From Sphingobacteriia bacterium (GTDB lineage Bacteria; Pseudomonadota; Alphaproteobacteria; Rickettsiales; 33-17): a stretch of 64,000 nucleotides of DNA. The translations under genes and the position numbers were made by a program. Of this stretch, positions 17,928-26,899 are shown in pieces. The number at the start of each line of letters is the position of its first letter. The stretch's first letter is position 1. The stretch covers positions 682,001 through 746,000 of the forward strand of contig JAFKLR010000003.1 in assembly GCA_017304685.1 (NCBI GenBank). The letters are read 5' to 3'. Under the pieces are notes generated by a model. It saw only the letters and a program-made list of their open reading frames with translations, searched no databases and was not told the DNA's origin.

Positions 17928-19106
17928 TTAGGGAATTTGCGTATTTTTTTTTATTTCATTAAATGGTAATATGTAATGCATTAAATCATAAAGCATTTTA
18001 CCTTTTAAAAACCTTTCTACCACTTTTTCGTTAAGATTAATTCCATTCCTAAGTAATGAAACAAAAGCTAAATTTGGTTTTGAGAAAAGTATATTTGTAA
18101 GATTATTTTTATGAATATTAATCCATAAATATTGGTATATTAAGTTAAGTGCTGCAATATTATTGTTATTAGCAATAAATTTCTTAAAAGCTTTGAAGAT
18201 TGCATTGTTTTCGCCTATTCCATTAAATACACTTTGAATTCTAATTTCAAATAAATCCAATTCTATTAATTTATTATTATTACATAGCTTATCAAACAAA
18301 TTTACTAAAAAATATTGCGGGACATAACATTTTGCTAATTTAAGAATTCGAAGGTTTTTACTTAATATTGTATCAACAAAATTTTCTATTTCGTTTTTAT
18401 ATTTAATAAATTCAGTAGTTAAAATATTATTTGAAATATTTATATAGTTAAGTTTGTTAAAAGATGGCAAGGATAAAATATACGTAAAATCACTCATTCT
18501 AAAGGTTGAATCGAACAAATATAAACTAGTAATTTTTTTTAAACTCAGACTTTCAAAATCTTTTGCTTGCTTACTTAAAAATACACTATTCCATAGCGAA
18601 AGGGTTCTTAAGCCTTTACAAAAATTTAACGCTAAAATTAAATCTGAAAAAGCCCCTTCAAATAAATTATTATCAAACAATAATGCATGTGCTTTATTAA
18701 AGTTCTCAATTAGATTTATTAAATTATTATACAAGGGAACGCTAAAAAAATTATTGTTATAAATAAGAACTTTTTTAACCCTTAACCCCCACTTTAAAGA
18801 AACTATTTCCTTTGAACCTTTTAACTTAGCGAAATTTGTAGAAAACGACATCGCTAAAAGTTTTTGAATAATAATTTGAAAAGACTCTCGACTTTCTTCG
18901 GATTTAAAGTTTTGAATTAAAATAGTAATATCATTACATCTATTAGGAATTTTACTAAATTTATTTATAATATATTCTTCCAAATCTTCTATAGTCTTAA
19001 TCTTTTCCTTTACAAGATTGTTATAATCGAAGCTCAATTCAGTTGAAAGTTTTTCTATAGCAATGCGTTTAGATTCTTTTGAAATTTCCTCATTTTTTGC
19101 TTGCAT
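17928..19106 (-). CDS. leucine-rich-repeat protein, probably frameshifted at its 3' end
   Basis: This 392-residue protein carries several RNI/LRR-like repeats in the middle (for example LRTLSLWNSVFLS, ITSLYLFDSTFRM, LNYINISNNILT, LRILKLAKCYV, LIELDLFEIRI). Such repeats form a curved protein-binding surface and are common in intracellular effectors. The frame ends just after a run of nine A on the coding strand; the alternative frame continues through 17300. No signal peptide is seen. Confidence 0.75.
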   Translation of the reverse strand: MQAKNEEISKESKRIAIEKLSTELSFDYNNLVKEKIKTIEDLEEYIINKFSKIPNRCNDITILIQNFKSEESRESFQIIIQKLLAMSFSTNFAKLKGSKEIVSLKWGLRVKKVLIYNNNFFSVPLYNNLINLIENFNKAHALLFDNNLFEGAFSDLILALNFCKGLRTLSLWNSVFLSKQAKDFESLSLKKITSLYLFDSTFRMSDFTYILSLPSFNKLNYINISNNILTTEFIKYKNEIENFVDTILSKNLRILKLAKCYVPQYFLVNLFDKLCNNNKLIELDLFEIRIQSVFNGIGENNAIFKAFKKFIANNNNIAALNLIYQYLWINIHKNNLTNILFSKPNLAFVSLLRNGINLNEKVVERFLKGKMLYDLMHYILPFNEIKKNTQIP

Positions 19107-19227
19107 AAATATATTTCTTAAATAATTAATGTAATTTTCTGTTTATTTAATATTTTAATTTTTTTAAATTATAATTACAATAAAATAATAACGAGTGAGA
19201 AGTTTAAATAATTTGTATGAGGAAAAT

Positions 19228-20235
19228 ATGTTAAATCAGGAAACTTTAGATTTAAAAAACTTATTAGATAATTTTGCAAAAACACAAATTTTAGATGAAG
19301 CTACTGCAGAAAATCTAATTCAAAATGGAGCCGATATTGAAGTTATATCATCTGAACTAAATATATTAACTGCTGCAATAAAAGCTAAATCTCTTAATTT
19401 AACCCAGTTTCTAATTAATCATGGTGTCAACGTTAACAAATGTATTGATCAAACTAATAGTTCACCTCTATTTCATGCAATTTATAATAAATGCTATCCA
19501 ATTGGAGAACTCTTAATTCAAAATGGAGCTAACGTAAATCATCAAGATATTGAAGCAAATACAGCCTTTTTCCACCTATTCTTTTTCCGTGACCAACTTG
19601 AAGATTGGGTCAATTTATTAATTAATAATGGAGCAGATGTAACAATAGCAAACAGATATGGTAATACCCCTTTACATGTAGCAATAAATTATCCAAACAC
19701 CCCTATCCCACAGCTTTTAATTAATAATGGCGCAGACAAAGAAGCAAAAAATATTTTTGGAGACACTCCTCTTTTTACAGCAGTTAAAAATAAAAATTTA
19801 GCTGGAGTAGAGCTTATGTTAAATAATGGCGCTGAGCTTGATGTTGTGAATAATGATGATATAACCCCCTTGCATTTTGCCGCAGAAATTGGTTGCCCTG
19901 TAACCGTAGAAGCTCTTATTAATTTAGGGGCTGATGTTAATAAGCAAGATGATTTAGGAAGAACACCACTTTACAAATCTGCTTTAACAGAAAATTCAGC
20001 CGCAGCCGAAGTATTAATTCAAAATAATGCTGATTTAGAATTAACAGATGTTTTAGGTCAAAAACCTATTGAAATTGCTTTTATAATAAATAATGTAGAT
20101 ACGAAAGAAGTTTTTAAAACTTATGTTCCTACTGAAGAATATACTATTTTAGAAAATGAATATAAAGATGAAAATCCGCCAATAGAGAATATTGAAGGAG
20201 TAAATAATCTTGTTACTAAAGATTATTTACAATGA
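19228..20235 (+). CDS. ankyrin-repeat protein
   Basis: About seven to eight ankyrin repeats fill the protein (for example GNTPLHVAINYPNTPIPQLL, GDTPLFTAVKNKN, ITPLHFAAEIG, GRTPLYKSALTEN), ending with an acidic tail. Ankyrin arrays bind other proteins, and in intracellular bacteria such genes often encode secreted effectors. The ATG at 19228 follows GAGGA, so it is preferred to an upstream in-frame GTG at 19195. Its last 9 bases overlap the convergent lnt gene. Confidence 0.88.
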   Translation: MLNQETLDLKNLLDNFAKTQILDEATAENLIQNGADIEVISSELNILTAAIKAKSLNLTQFLINHGVNVNKCIDQTNSSPLFHAIYNKCYPIGELLIQNGANVNHQDIEANTAFFHLFFFRDQLEDWVNLLINNGADVTIANRYGNTPLHVAINYPNTPIPQLLINNGADKEAKNIFGDTPLFTAVKNKNLAGVELMLNNGAELDVVNNDDITPLHFAAEIGCPVTVEALINLGADVNKQDDLGRTPLYKSALTENSAAAEVLIQNNADLELTDVLGQKPIEIAFIINNVDTKEVFKTYVPTEEYTILENEYKDENPPIENIEGVNNLVTKDYLQ

Positions 20236-21768
20236 TTTTTTTCTTTTAATAATTGCATTTCCTATTATAACTATAAATAGTAAATAGGTAAGAATAGAAG
20301 TAATTTTGTTTTTATTCATTTCCTGAGCGAAATAAGTAGGCTTACTTATTTCCTGAGGAATATTGGTATAAATAACATCTTCAGTATTAAGTTTTGTTTG
20401 TTTCAAAATTCTGCCATAACCATCAATTACTGCAGAAATTCCAGTATTAGCGGCTCTTATTAAAGGTTTACCTGCTTCAATCGCTCTAATACGCGACATA
20501 TAAAAATGTTGATATGGACCTGAACTATTACCAAACCATCCATCATTGGTTATCATAACAATAAAATTAGCCTGGTTTATTCTTTCAAAATTTTGATGCG
20601 GAAAAATTGATTCATAACATATAAGGGGAATAAATTTTCTTCCTTTATCTAAACTTACTAAAGTTCTTGTTGGTTCCCCTTCTAAAAAATCAATTTGACC
20701 ATCTGTTATTTTAGTTAAATTGATATATTTACTTAGTGGAATATATTCTGCAAAAGGTACTAAATGGCGCTTATCATAGTAATCAAATACATAACCATCG
20801 TTAGAAATTACAATTAATGAATTCCATAACTTTAAATCATCTTTTTCATTTTCTTGATGAAACCTAAGCGCTCCTGTAATTAAAAAACCGTTCTCAGGAA
20901 TTACACCTGAAATATTAGAGGCAAAGCGATCTTGCAATGAGACTAAATATCCAAAAGCAGATTCTGGCCAAATAATAACGTCCCCTTTACTCGCCATTCT
21001 GCTTAGCTTAAGGTGCTTGATAACATTATTCATTTTTTCGTCAGCTTTCCACTTTAATTGTTGTGAAATATTTGCTTGTACAACAAGTACTTTAGTGTCT
21101 AAATATTTTACTTCCTCTGTTTTAAGACGATTATAACCAAAGCTAATATTTCCTATAAAAATAACTATACTAATAATAAGTGGAAGCAATTTAAATTCAG
21201 TAATAGAAATTGTAATTAAAGTAAATATAACAATTGTAATAAAGCTCAGGCCATAAATACCAGTTATAGAAGCTATTTGAGAAAAGTATATATTATTTGC
21301 CCAAACATAACCTAAAGCATTCCATGGGAAACCTGTTATTATAAATTCCCTCAATACTTCCATAAGTGTCCAGACACATGCAAAACCAATGGTAAAAGCA
21401 ACGTAAGAAGGTTGAAATCTTTTTGAAAGTACTGCTGTAAGTGTAGGGTAAAGCGCTAAATAAGCAGGAAGTAAAGTTAAAGCGAAAGGTATAAGCCAAA
21501 AATGAGATTTTAAATCAATAGTTAGAGAAATGCATATCCAATAACATCCTCCCATAAAATGTCCTAGGAACATTAATAAATTGGAAAGAAAAAGCTTTTT
21601 TAAATTACTTTCAAATCTTATTGAATAAGTATAGAGCAAAAATAAAGGTAACAAAGCTAAAGTAAAAAATATTGGTGCAAAAGCTAGGCTACTAAAAAGC
21701 CCTGTTAAAAAATATCCTATATATCTATATTTACTATTATCAATTCTTTGAATCAGCTTTGTTATCAT
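20227..21768 (-). CDS. lnt: apolipoprotein N-acyltransferase
   Basis: Adds the third acyl chain to the N-terminal cysteine of lipoproteins at the periplasmic face of the inner membrane. Several hydrophobic segments occupy residues 1-200. The nitrilase-like domain follows, with the catalytic triad Glu269 (WPES), Lys333 (YDKRHLVPF) and Cys384 (ICYES), then a C-terminal membrane segment. The 513-residue length is normal. Its 3' end overlaps the ankyrin gene by 9 bases. Confidence 0.95.
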   Translation of the reverse strand: MITKLIQRIDNSKYRYIGYFLTGLFSSLAFAPIFFTLALLPLFLLYTYSIRFESNLKKLFLSNLLMFLGHFMGGCYWICISLTIDLKSHFWLIPFALTLLPAYLALYPTLTAVLSKRFQPSYVAFTIGFACVWTLMEVLREFIITGFPWNALGYVWANNIYFSQIASITGIYGLSFITIVIFTLITISITEFKLLPLIISIVIFIGNISFGYNRLKTEEVKYLDTKVLVVQANISQQLKWKADEKMNNVIKHLKLSRMASKGDVIIWPESAFGYLVSLQDRFASNISGVIPENGFLITGALRFHQENEKDDLKLWNSLIVISNDGYVFDYYDKRHLVPFAEYIPLSKYINLTKITDGQIDFLEGEPTRTLVSLDKGRKFIPLICYESIFPHQNFERINQANFIVMITNDGWFGNSSGPYQHFYMSRIRAIEAGKPLIRAANTGISAVIDGYGRILKQTKLNTEDVIYTNIPQEISKPTYFAQEMNKNKITSILTYLLFIVIIGNAIIKRKKSL

Positions 21769-21843
21769 TCTCTACCACGACATGCTTTTAAATATTTATA
21801 TATTAGGAAACACCAGATTACAATAGAACATAAAAAATAAGTA

Positions 21844-22866
21844 TTATTCAATAATCAATTCTTGCCCTGGTTTAGGAGCTATAAATTCATCTTTTGAAAT
21901 TTTATTTTTTGCTAATGCTTTTTCTAAATCAATAATTGGCTGGTTATATTCTTCATCTGCTAGATTACTTAAACAATTAAAATGGATTCCCATAGAATAT
22001 TTACTTTTAAGAAGAATGTGAGCTTCAACTGCTTCTTCAGGGTTTATATGAGAATATTTCATAAACCATGTTGGCTCATAAGAACCAATTGGTAATAAAC
22101 TAAGTTTAATATTTGAAAATTTTTCTGCAATTTGTTTAAAATGCTTACCTTGCCCAGTATCACCAGCAAAATAAACGCTTCCATCTTTCGATTCAACAAC
22201 AAATCCACCCCATAATGTTTTATTACGCATGAAAGGCGCTCGACTTGACCAATGATGAGCTGGTACAAAATGTATTTTTAAATCTTTAAACTTTGTAATT
22301 TCCCACCAATCAAGTTCAATTACATTTAAATCTTTTTCAATATTTTTTATATATTCTCCAAGTTTTAAGCCCGTTATAAATACCGGCTTAAAAGTTTCAT
22401 GAAGTCGTTTCATAGTAGGAATATCTAAATGATCATAATGATCATGAGAAATTAAAACTATATCAATTAAAGGTAGCTTCTCAAATTCAATTCCAGGAGC
22501 ATGTATCCTTTTAGGCCCTATAAAACTTAAAGGACTTGCCCTTTCTGACCACAAAGGGTCTGTTAAAATATTTATACCATCAACTTGAATTAAAACCGTT
22601 GCATGATTTACATAAGTAGCTTTGATTTTATTTTGAACAGCTCTTTCTACTGAAGGTTTAATATTTTCGTTTGTCCATTCTGGCCATTCAGGTTTTTTCC
22701 TAGTAAATTGCCATTTTAGAAAATCTCCAAAAGTATTGGTATGCGGTTCTTGATTGTAAAAACGTTTTCCATCAAAATGATCAGTTATTTTATATTTATC
22801 TTTTTCCATTGCAAATGCATTAAAATTAATAATTAAGGCTAAAAAACTTAATATAAGTCTTAACAT
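21844..22866 (-). CDS. secreted metallo-beta-lactamase-fold hydrolase, NAPE-PLD-like
   Basis: Likely exported zinc hydrolase of about 340 residues. A signal peptide is visible at the N-terminus when the ATG at 22866, behind an AGGAAA Shine-Dalgarno, is used; an earlier TTG frame is less likely. The metal motif is SHDHYDHLD, with further ligands at AHHWSSR and FAGDTG. The ILTDPLWSERASPLSFIGPKR segment (quoted in part: LTDPLWSERASP, GPKR) resembles N-acyl-phosphatidylethanolamine phospholipase D more than other MBL families. The substrate is not proven. Confidence 0.82.
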   Translation of the reverse strand: MLRLILSFLALIINFNAFAMEKDKYKITDHFDGKRFYNQEPHTNTFGDFLKWQFTRKKPEWPEWTNENIKPSVERAVQNKIKATYVNHATVLIQVDGINILTDPLWSERASPLSFIGPKRIHAPGIEFEKLPLIDIVLISHDHYDHLDIPTMKRLHETFKPVFITGLKLGEYIKNIEKDLNVIELDWWEITKFKDLKIHFVPAHHWSSRAPFMRNKTLWGGFVVESKDGSVYFAGDTGQGKHFKQIAEKFSNIKLSLLPIGSYEPTWFMKYSHINPEEAVEAHILLKSKYSMGIHFNCLSNLADEEYNQPIIDLEKALAKNKISKDEFIAPKPGQELIIE

Positions 22867-22900
22867 AAATAAAAAATTTCCTATAAACAAAAAAATTTCT

Positions 22901-22928
22901 TTGTCAAAATCAAATTTAATGATATAGA
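22901..22928 (+). promoter_or_regulatory. possible promoter of tRNA-Ser
   Basis: TTGTCA (22901-22906) and TATAGA (22923-22928) are separated by 16 bases, and the -10 ends 34 bases before the tRNA. The -10 is weak. Confidence 0.45.
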
Positions 22929-22962
22929 AGAATAAATTAAAGGCAATTCTTTATGTCTTAAT

Positions 22963-23054
22963 GGAGACGTGGCCGAGAGGTCGAAGGCACCGGTTTGCTA
23001 AACCGTAGTACGGGTTATACCGTACCGAGGGTTCGAATCCCTCCGTCTCCGCCA
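22963..23054 (+). tRNA. tRNA-Ser (anticodon GCU)
   Basis: A class II tRNA. The acceptor stem is GGAGACG / CGTCTCC, the anticodon loop TTTGCTAAA gives GCT, the long variable arm is GTACGGGTTATACCGTAC, and the T-loop is GGTTCGAATCC. The discriminator is G and CCA is encoded. Confidence 0.97.
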
Positions 23055-23238
23055 TAATAAAATACTCCATAAATAATACATTAAACCTAATAAACAAAAT
23101 TTGACTTCTTGCTGTTGATTGACTTACTCAATTTATCATCATTATTATTCATACCTGTTAATAATATATACGCTTGAATTTTAATGCTTTTTTCATCCCC
23201 CCCAATAAGTATTGATATTTAATTTTTAACAAAATTTA

Positions 23239-23266
23239 TTGACAATTATTAATAATAACATATATT
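23239..23266 (+). promoter_or_regulatory. sigma-70-type promoter of the 23293 gene
   Basis: A perfect -35 TTGACA (23239-23244) and a good -10 TATATT (23261-23266) are 16 bases apart. The -10 ends 26 bases before the start codon, implying a short leader. Confidence 0.7.
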
Positions 23267-23292
23267 ATTAATAAATTTTTAAAATTATAATA

Positions 23293-24897
23293 ATGGTTAT
23301 TTTTATGAAACGATCCCTTGAAATTTTTAGTTACTATTTAACCAAAGCATTCGATTCAGTAATCGACAATTATTACATCTCATATTACTTTCCAAAATCT
23401 TTAGACTTAGCAATTTATTTAAGAGTAGTAAGAAATGGCACTGACATTAGTAATTACTCACGCTATGAACTAGCAGAAGGGCTAGGTTACCCTAACCATG
23501 CAAAAATTGAATATAATAACCTTCCAAGCGTTGTCGAAATTGAAAAAGCCAAACTTAATGGAAATATGCTTGATGCTATCATTTCTATAGCTCAAAATCC
23601 TAAAAAATATCTTTTATCTTCACAAGACCCAATTTTTGGAAATAATACTTACTTACCTCTAAAGGAAAAGGTTTATCTTAGTGAATGCGCTTGTATACAT
23701 AGCGATAATTTTAATAGATTAGCTAATGAAAGAAGACAGAATATTGAAAATCAAATTATTAATGATAGCATTATACATTTCTCTAAAGAAACTCCTATAC
23801 ATTATTTAGGTTTTGGAAGCGGCAGGCTATTAGGTGAGTTATTTATTGTAGCAAGGTTAATTAAAGCTGGTTATAAAAACTTAAACCTCAATTTTATTGA
23901 CAATGAGTACTACGAAGAAAATGAGAGTTTAGCAATTTTTAAAGAAATTTTAGAGACAATCGTAAGCCAAGAAAAAATTTCTATAAATATAGCATTCTAT
24001 TCTGATCTTACCTCTTACAGGGTTAATTCTTCAGAAAATCCTAATATTATCACAGCTATAGATTTTGATGATAAAGACAAAATGTTTGATCAATTAATGG
24101 AGTTACATGACATATTATCAAGTAATGGTTTATTTTATTTATCATATTCTGATTATGATTTAAGCTTTAATAAACAAGGTTGTTTAACTTTTAATACTAA
24201 AGACCATAGTACACCGCTTTTTCTAAAAAATATTTCTGACCAAATAGAAAATATTGTTGGTAATGTGCAAAATGAAAACAATGAACCTATACGCATCGCT
24301 GCTTTAACCAATGAATTTGAAGTACTTCATCGGTATTATTTATTTACCTCCTTATTCAATCCTAGCAAAAAAATTGAACTCACCTTATTAAAACCAAAAG
24401 AAAAAGATTATTTTGGAAGCAATACTAAAAAAAATAATAAAGCTTATACAGAAGAAAATTTAGCAAAATTTATTAAATTACTTCGCTCTAATGGTGGTGA
24501 ATTAAGTGTAATATTTATTGAGGATTTCGATGATTTTAGAAAACAAAACATCCAATCAATTACAAATTATAATATCATTCTTCATCTTGGCTCAAAAAGC
24601 AATTTCGCAGAAGAACAAATTGAGCAAATAAAATGGCTAACGTATACTTTCCCAAATGCTACCCATTATTATATGGTGCTAATTTATAACAGTAAGACAC
24701 GTAACATAAATTTCCAGCATATTTGGAAGTGGGATCAAGTAAGTGGCGTAATATCTTTAGAATCAAAAGAAATACTTTCAATAGGAGCAGAACAATACTT
24801 ACATAAATTCTATCCTTCGATTGATAAAAACAGCAAAAGATTTGAGATAGAAAATGAAGATAAGTCCGAGAATAAAAACCACGAAATAAATAAATAA
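23293..24897 (+). CDS. hypothetical protein with a methyltransferase-like Rossmann segment
   Basis: This 534-residue protein has no full family match. Residues about 165-290 look like a Rossmann fold of the SAM-methyltransferase type: a glycine-rich strand-loop (HYLGFGSGRLLGE), a second strand ending in an acidic residue (LNFIDNEYYEE) and later ITAIDFDD and NGLFYLSYSD. The N- and C-terminal thirds are unassigned. It has its own promoter and follows tRNA-Ser. An in-frame ATG at 23305 is an alternative start. Enzyme activity is a guess from fold pattern only. Confidence 0.65.
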   Translation: MVIFMKRSLEIFSYYLTKAFDSVIDNYYISYYFPKSLDLAIYLRVVRNGTDISNYSRYELAEGLGYPNHAKIEYNNLPSVVEIEKAKLNGNMLDAIISIAQNPKKYLLSSQDPIFGNNTYLPLKEKVYLSECACIHSDNFNRLANERRQNIENQIINDSIIHFSKETPIHYLGFGSGRLLGELFIVARLIKAGYKNLNLNFIDNEYYEENESLAIFKEILETIVSQEKISINIAFYSDLTSYRVNSSENPNIITAIDFDDKDKMFDQLMELHDILSSNGLFYLSYSDYDLSFNKQGCLTFNTKDHSTPLFLKNISDQIENIVGNVQNENNEPIRIAALTNEFEVLHRYYLFTSLFNPSKKIELTLLKPKEKDYFGSNTKKNNKAYTEENLAKFIKLLRSNGGELSVIFIEDFDDFRKQNIQSITNYNIILHLGSKSNFAEEQIEQIKWLTYTFPNATHYYMVLIYNSKTRNINFQHIWKWDQVSGVISLESKEILSIGAEQYLHKFYPSIDKNSKRFEIENEDKSENKNHEINK

Positions 24898-25006
24898 TTT
24901 TTTGGTTTAAATTTAATTATGTAAGCGTATTTTATATAATTTAGACTTTCTATACGAATTTAACTAATATATTATTAGTTAAATAGTAATAAATTAGGAA
25001 AATGCC

Positions 25007-26341
25007 ATGTTGTCTCAAACCACTAACATATCCATAAAATTACCATCAAAACCTTCCTTTATAAATAACTCCAATTATTTTATCTGGAAAACACTAAAAT
25101 TAATTGCTTCATTAGAAAAAGAAGGAATTATTGAAGAAGAAAAACTGAATGTACTAAAAGAGCAATTTAGTAATCTACAGGATGATTTAGAGCGAATTAA
25201 ATTTGAATGGCAATTGGTAAAAGATAATATTGATAAATACAACTTAAATATTTATGCGGAATTTGAAGAATATGAATTATTATGTGAAACAGCATTAATA
25301 ATAGGACCATACAGAAATGTTAGTTCTGACTGTTGTGCCAAGTCATTTGAATTAATTCGTTATGGTAAAGCCTCTAATATAGATGATCTATTTATATCTC
25401 AACAGACAATTTCTGTTAGAAGTATTGAAATATTAGCTGCAGCAATTGAAGAAAACACTAACCTTAAAGAAATCTATTTTGCAAATAATTGCTTTTCGGA
25501 TATAGCCTTTTTAAACCTTTGTAAAAGCTTTGCAAATAATAAAAGTATAATAAAAATGAAACTTCCTGGCCTAGAAGAAGCTAAAATGGAATATTTATCT
25601 GCTGCTTTAGCATGTAATACTTCAATTCAATTTATAAGTATTTCAGGTTATTATAAAAACCCAGATAAAGTCATTACTGCTTTATCAGAAGCTTTGAAAA
25701 AAAACTCTTCACTAAAATATATTGATTTTAATATAGGCATCCTAAAAGATAATCATCTAATAATTTTAGCTGATGCTTGTAAAGATAATAAAATTGAAAT
25801 TAATTTTAATTGGTTTTCAATTAATAATTCATACTATTCGAATAGAAGAAACCGAAACTATTATTTAATGAATACCGCAACTAATATAATTAATATTGAA
25901 GATTTAAAACCCTTTCAAAATAAAATTATAGCATTAGAAAATGAATTTTATAGAGAATCAGTTTTTCAAATTCCTGAATCTGGTGACAATGTATATTTTG
26001 CTTATCTTAGTAGTTATAAAAATGAAAAAAACAGTGAAGATGAATATATTTTCCAACCTTTATCCAATCCTTTTAATCGTGTATACAATAGCGTTATAAC
26101 TAAAACAAGATTTTATTGGGACACTTCACTATTTAGAGAAAATAAAAAAACTAGAATACGCGTTGCTACACCTGAAGAAATTCTTATTATAAAGCAAGGG
26201 CTAATAAGCGGTAGAATTGTAATAAATAGTGACACCGATATAATTAAAAAATGTGATAAATTATTAAATTCTCCCTCACCAAAAAACATTACAAATGAGC
26301 ATATTAAAGAGAGTAAGGGTTATAATTGCGCTATTCAATAA
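25007..26341 (+). CDS. leucine-rich-repeat protein, RNI type
   Basis: A 444-residue protein with a helical N-terminus and three to four LRRs of the ribonuclease-inhibitor type in residues about 140-265. Examples are NLKEIYFANNCFSDIAFLNL, SIQFISISGYYKNPD and SLKYIDFNIGILKDNHLI. The regular pattern of repeats each followed by A..NT/NS is typical of this class. The C-terminal third is unassigned. An AGGA Shine-Dalgarno precedes the ATG. It is probably a protein-binding effector candidate. Confidence 0.8.
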   Translation: MLSQTTNISIKLPSKPSFINNSNYFIWKTLKLIASLEKEGIIEEEKLNVLKEQFSNLQDDLERIKFEWQLVKDNIDKYNLNIYAEFEEYELLCETALIIGPYRNVSSDCCAKSFELIRYGKASNIDDLFISQQTISVRSIEILAAAIEENTNLKEIYFANNCFSDIAFLNLCKSFANNKSIIKMKLPGLEEAKMEYLSAALACNTSIQFISISGYYKNPDKVITALSEALKKNSSLKYIDFNIGILKDNHLIILADACKDNKIEINFNWFSINNSYYSNRRNRNYYLMNTATNIINIEDLKPFQNKIIALENEFYRESVFQIPESGDNVYFAYLSSYKNEKNSEDEYIFQPLSNPFNRVYNSVITKTRFYWDTSLFRENKKTRIRVATPEEILIIKQGLISGRIVINSDTDIIKKCDKLLNSPSPKNITNEHIKESKGYNCAIQ

Positions 26342-26367
26342 TTAAATAATTTTGTAGAGAAATAATC

Positions 26368-26856
26368 ATGCATACAATAACCAATGTAACTACCATTTTA
26401 AATCATGAATTCAATGATATTTTAAAAACCGATCCTACTCAGTATGGAATCTACGAGCTTGAAGCAGGTAAATTACTTGTAATGTATAATTCTCTTGGTG
26501 TATTTAGAGTCGATTTTCTTGAACACACAGATGTTAAAATTGAACTTAGAGACTTAAAACCTATATCAAATGAATTTTTAAATGACTTAAATCTTCTTTT
26601 AGTTGGAACTGATTTTCAAATTAAAATCTGGCAAGAACTATTAAAAATCCCCTATGGTTCCACTTCCACCTACTCAAAAATTGCAAAAGCCATTAACCAT
26701 GAAAAAGCACACCGCGCTGTTGCGAGTGCTATTGGTCAAAATAAAATTGCTTACTTTGTGCCTTGCCACCGAGTAATTAGAAGTAATGGTGAATTATCAG
26801 GGTTTAGATGGGGAACTAACATTAAAAGTGCTCTCCTTCTTAAAGAAGGCGCCTAA
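26368..26856 (+). CDS. ogt: methylated-DNA--protein-cysteine methyltransferase
   Basis: Suicide enzyme that removes the methyl group from O6-methylguanine in DNA. The active-site motif PCHRVIR places the acceptor Cys at residue 133. The helix-turn-helix segment (IPYGSTSTYSKIAKAI) and the C-terminal GFRWG(T) are present. The 162-residue length is normal. A core repair gene set among effector-like genes. Confidence 0.95.
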   Translation: MHTITNVTTILNHEFNDILKTDPTQYGIYELEAGKLLVMYNSLGVFRVDFLEHTDVKIELRDLKPISNEFLNDLNLLLVGTDFQIKIWQELLKIPYGSTSTYSKIAKAINHEKAHRAVASAIGQNKIAYFVPCHRVIRSNGELSGFRWGTNIKSALLLKEGA

Positions 26857-26899
26857 AAATAAACCCTAATTGAAAATTTTTAAAACTAAGGTATAATTT

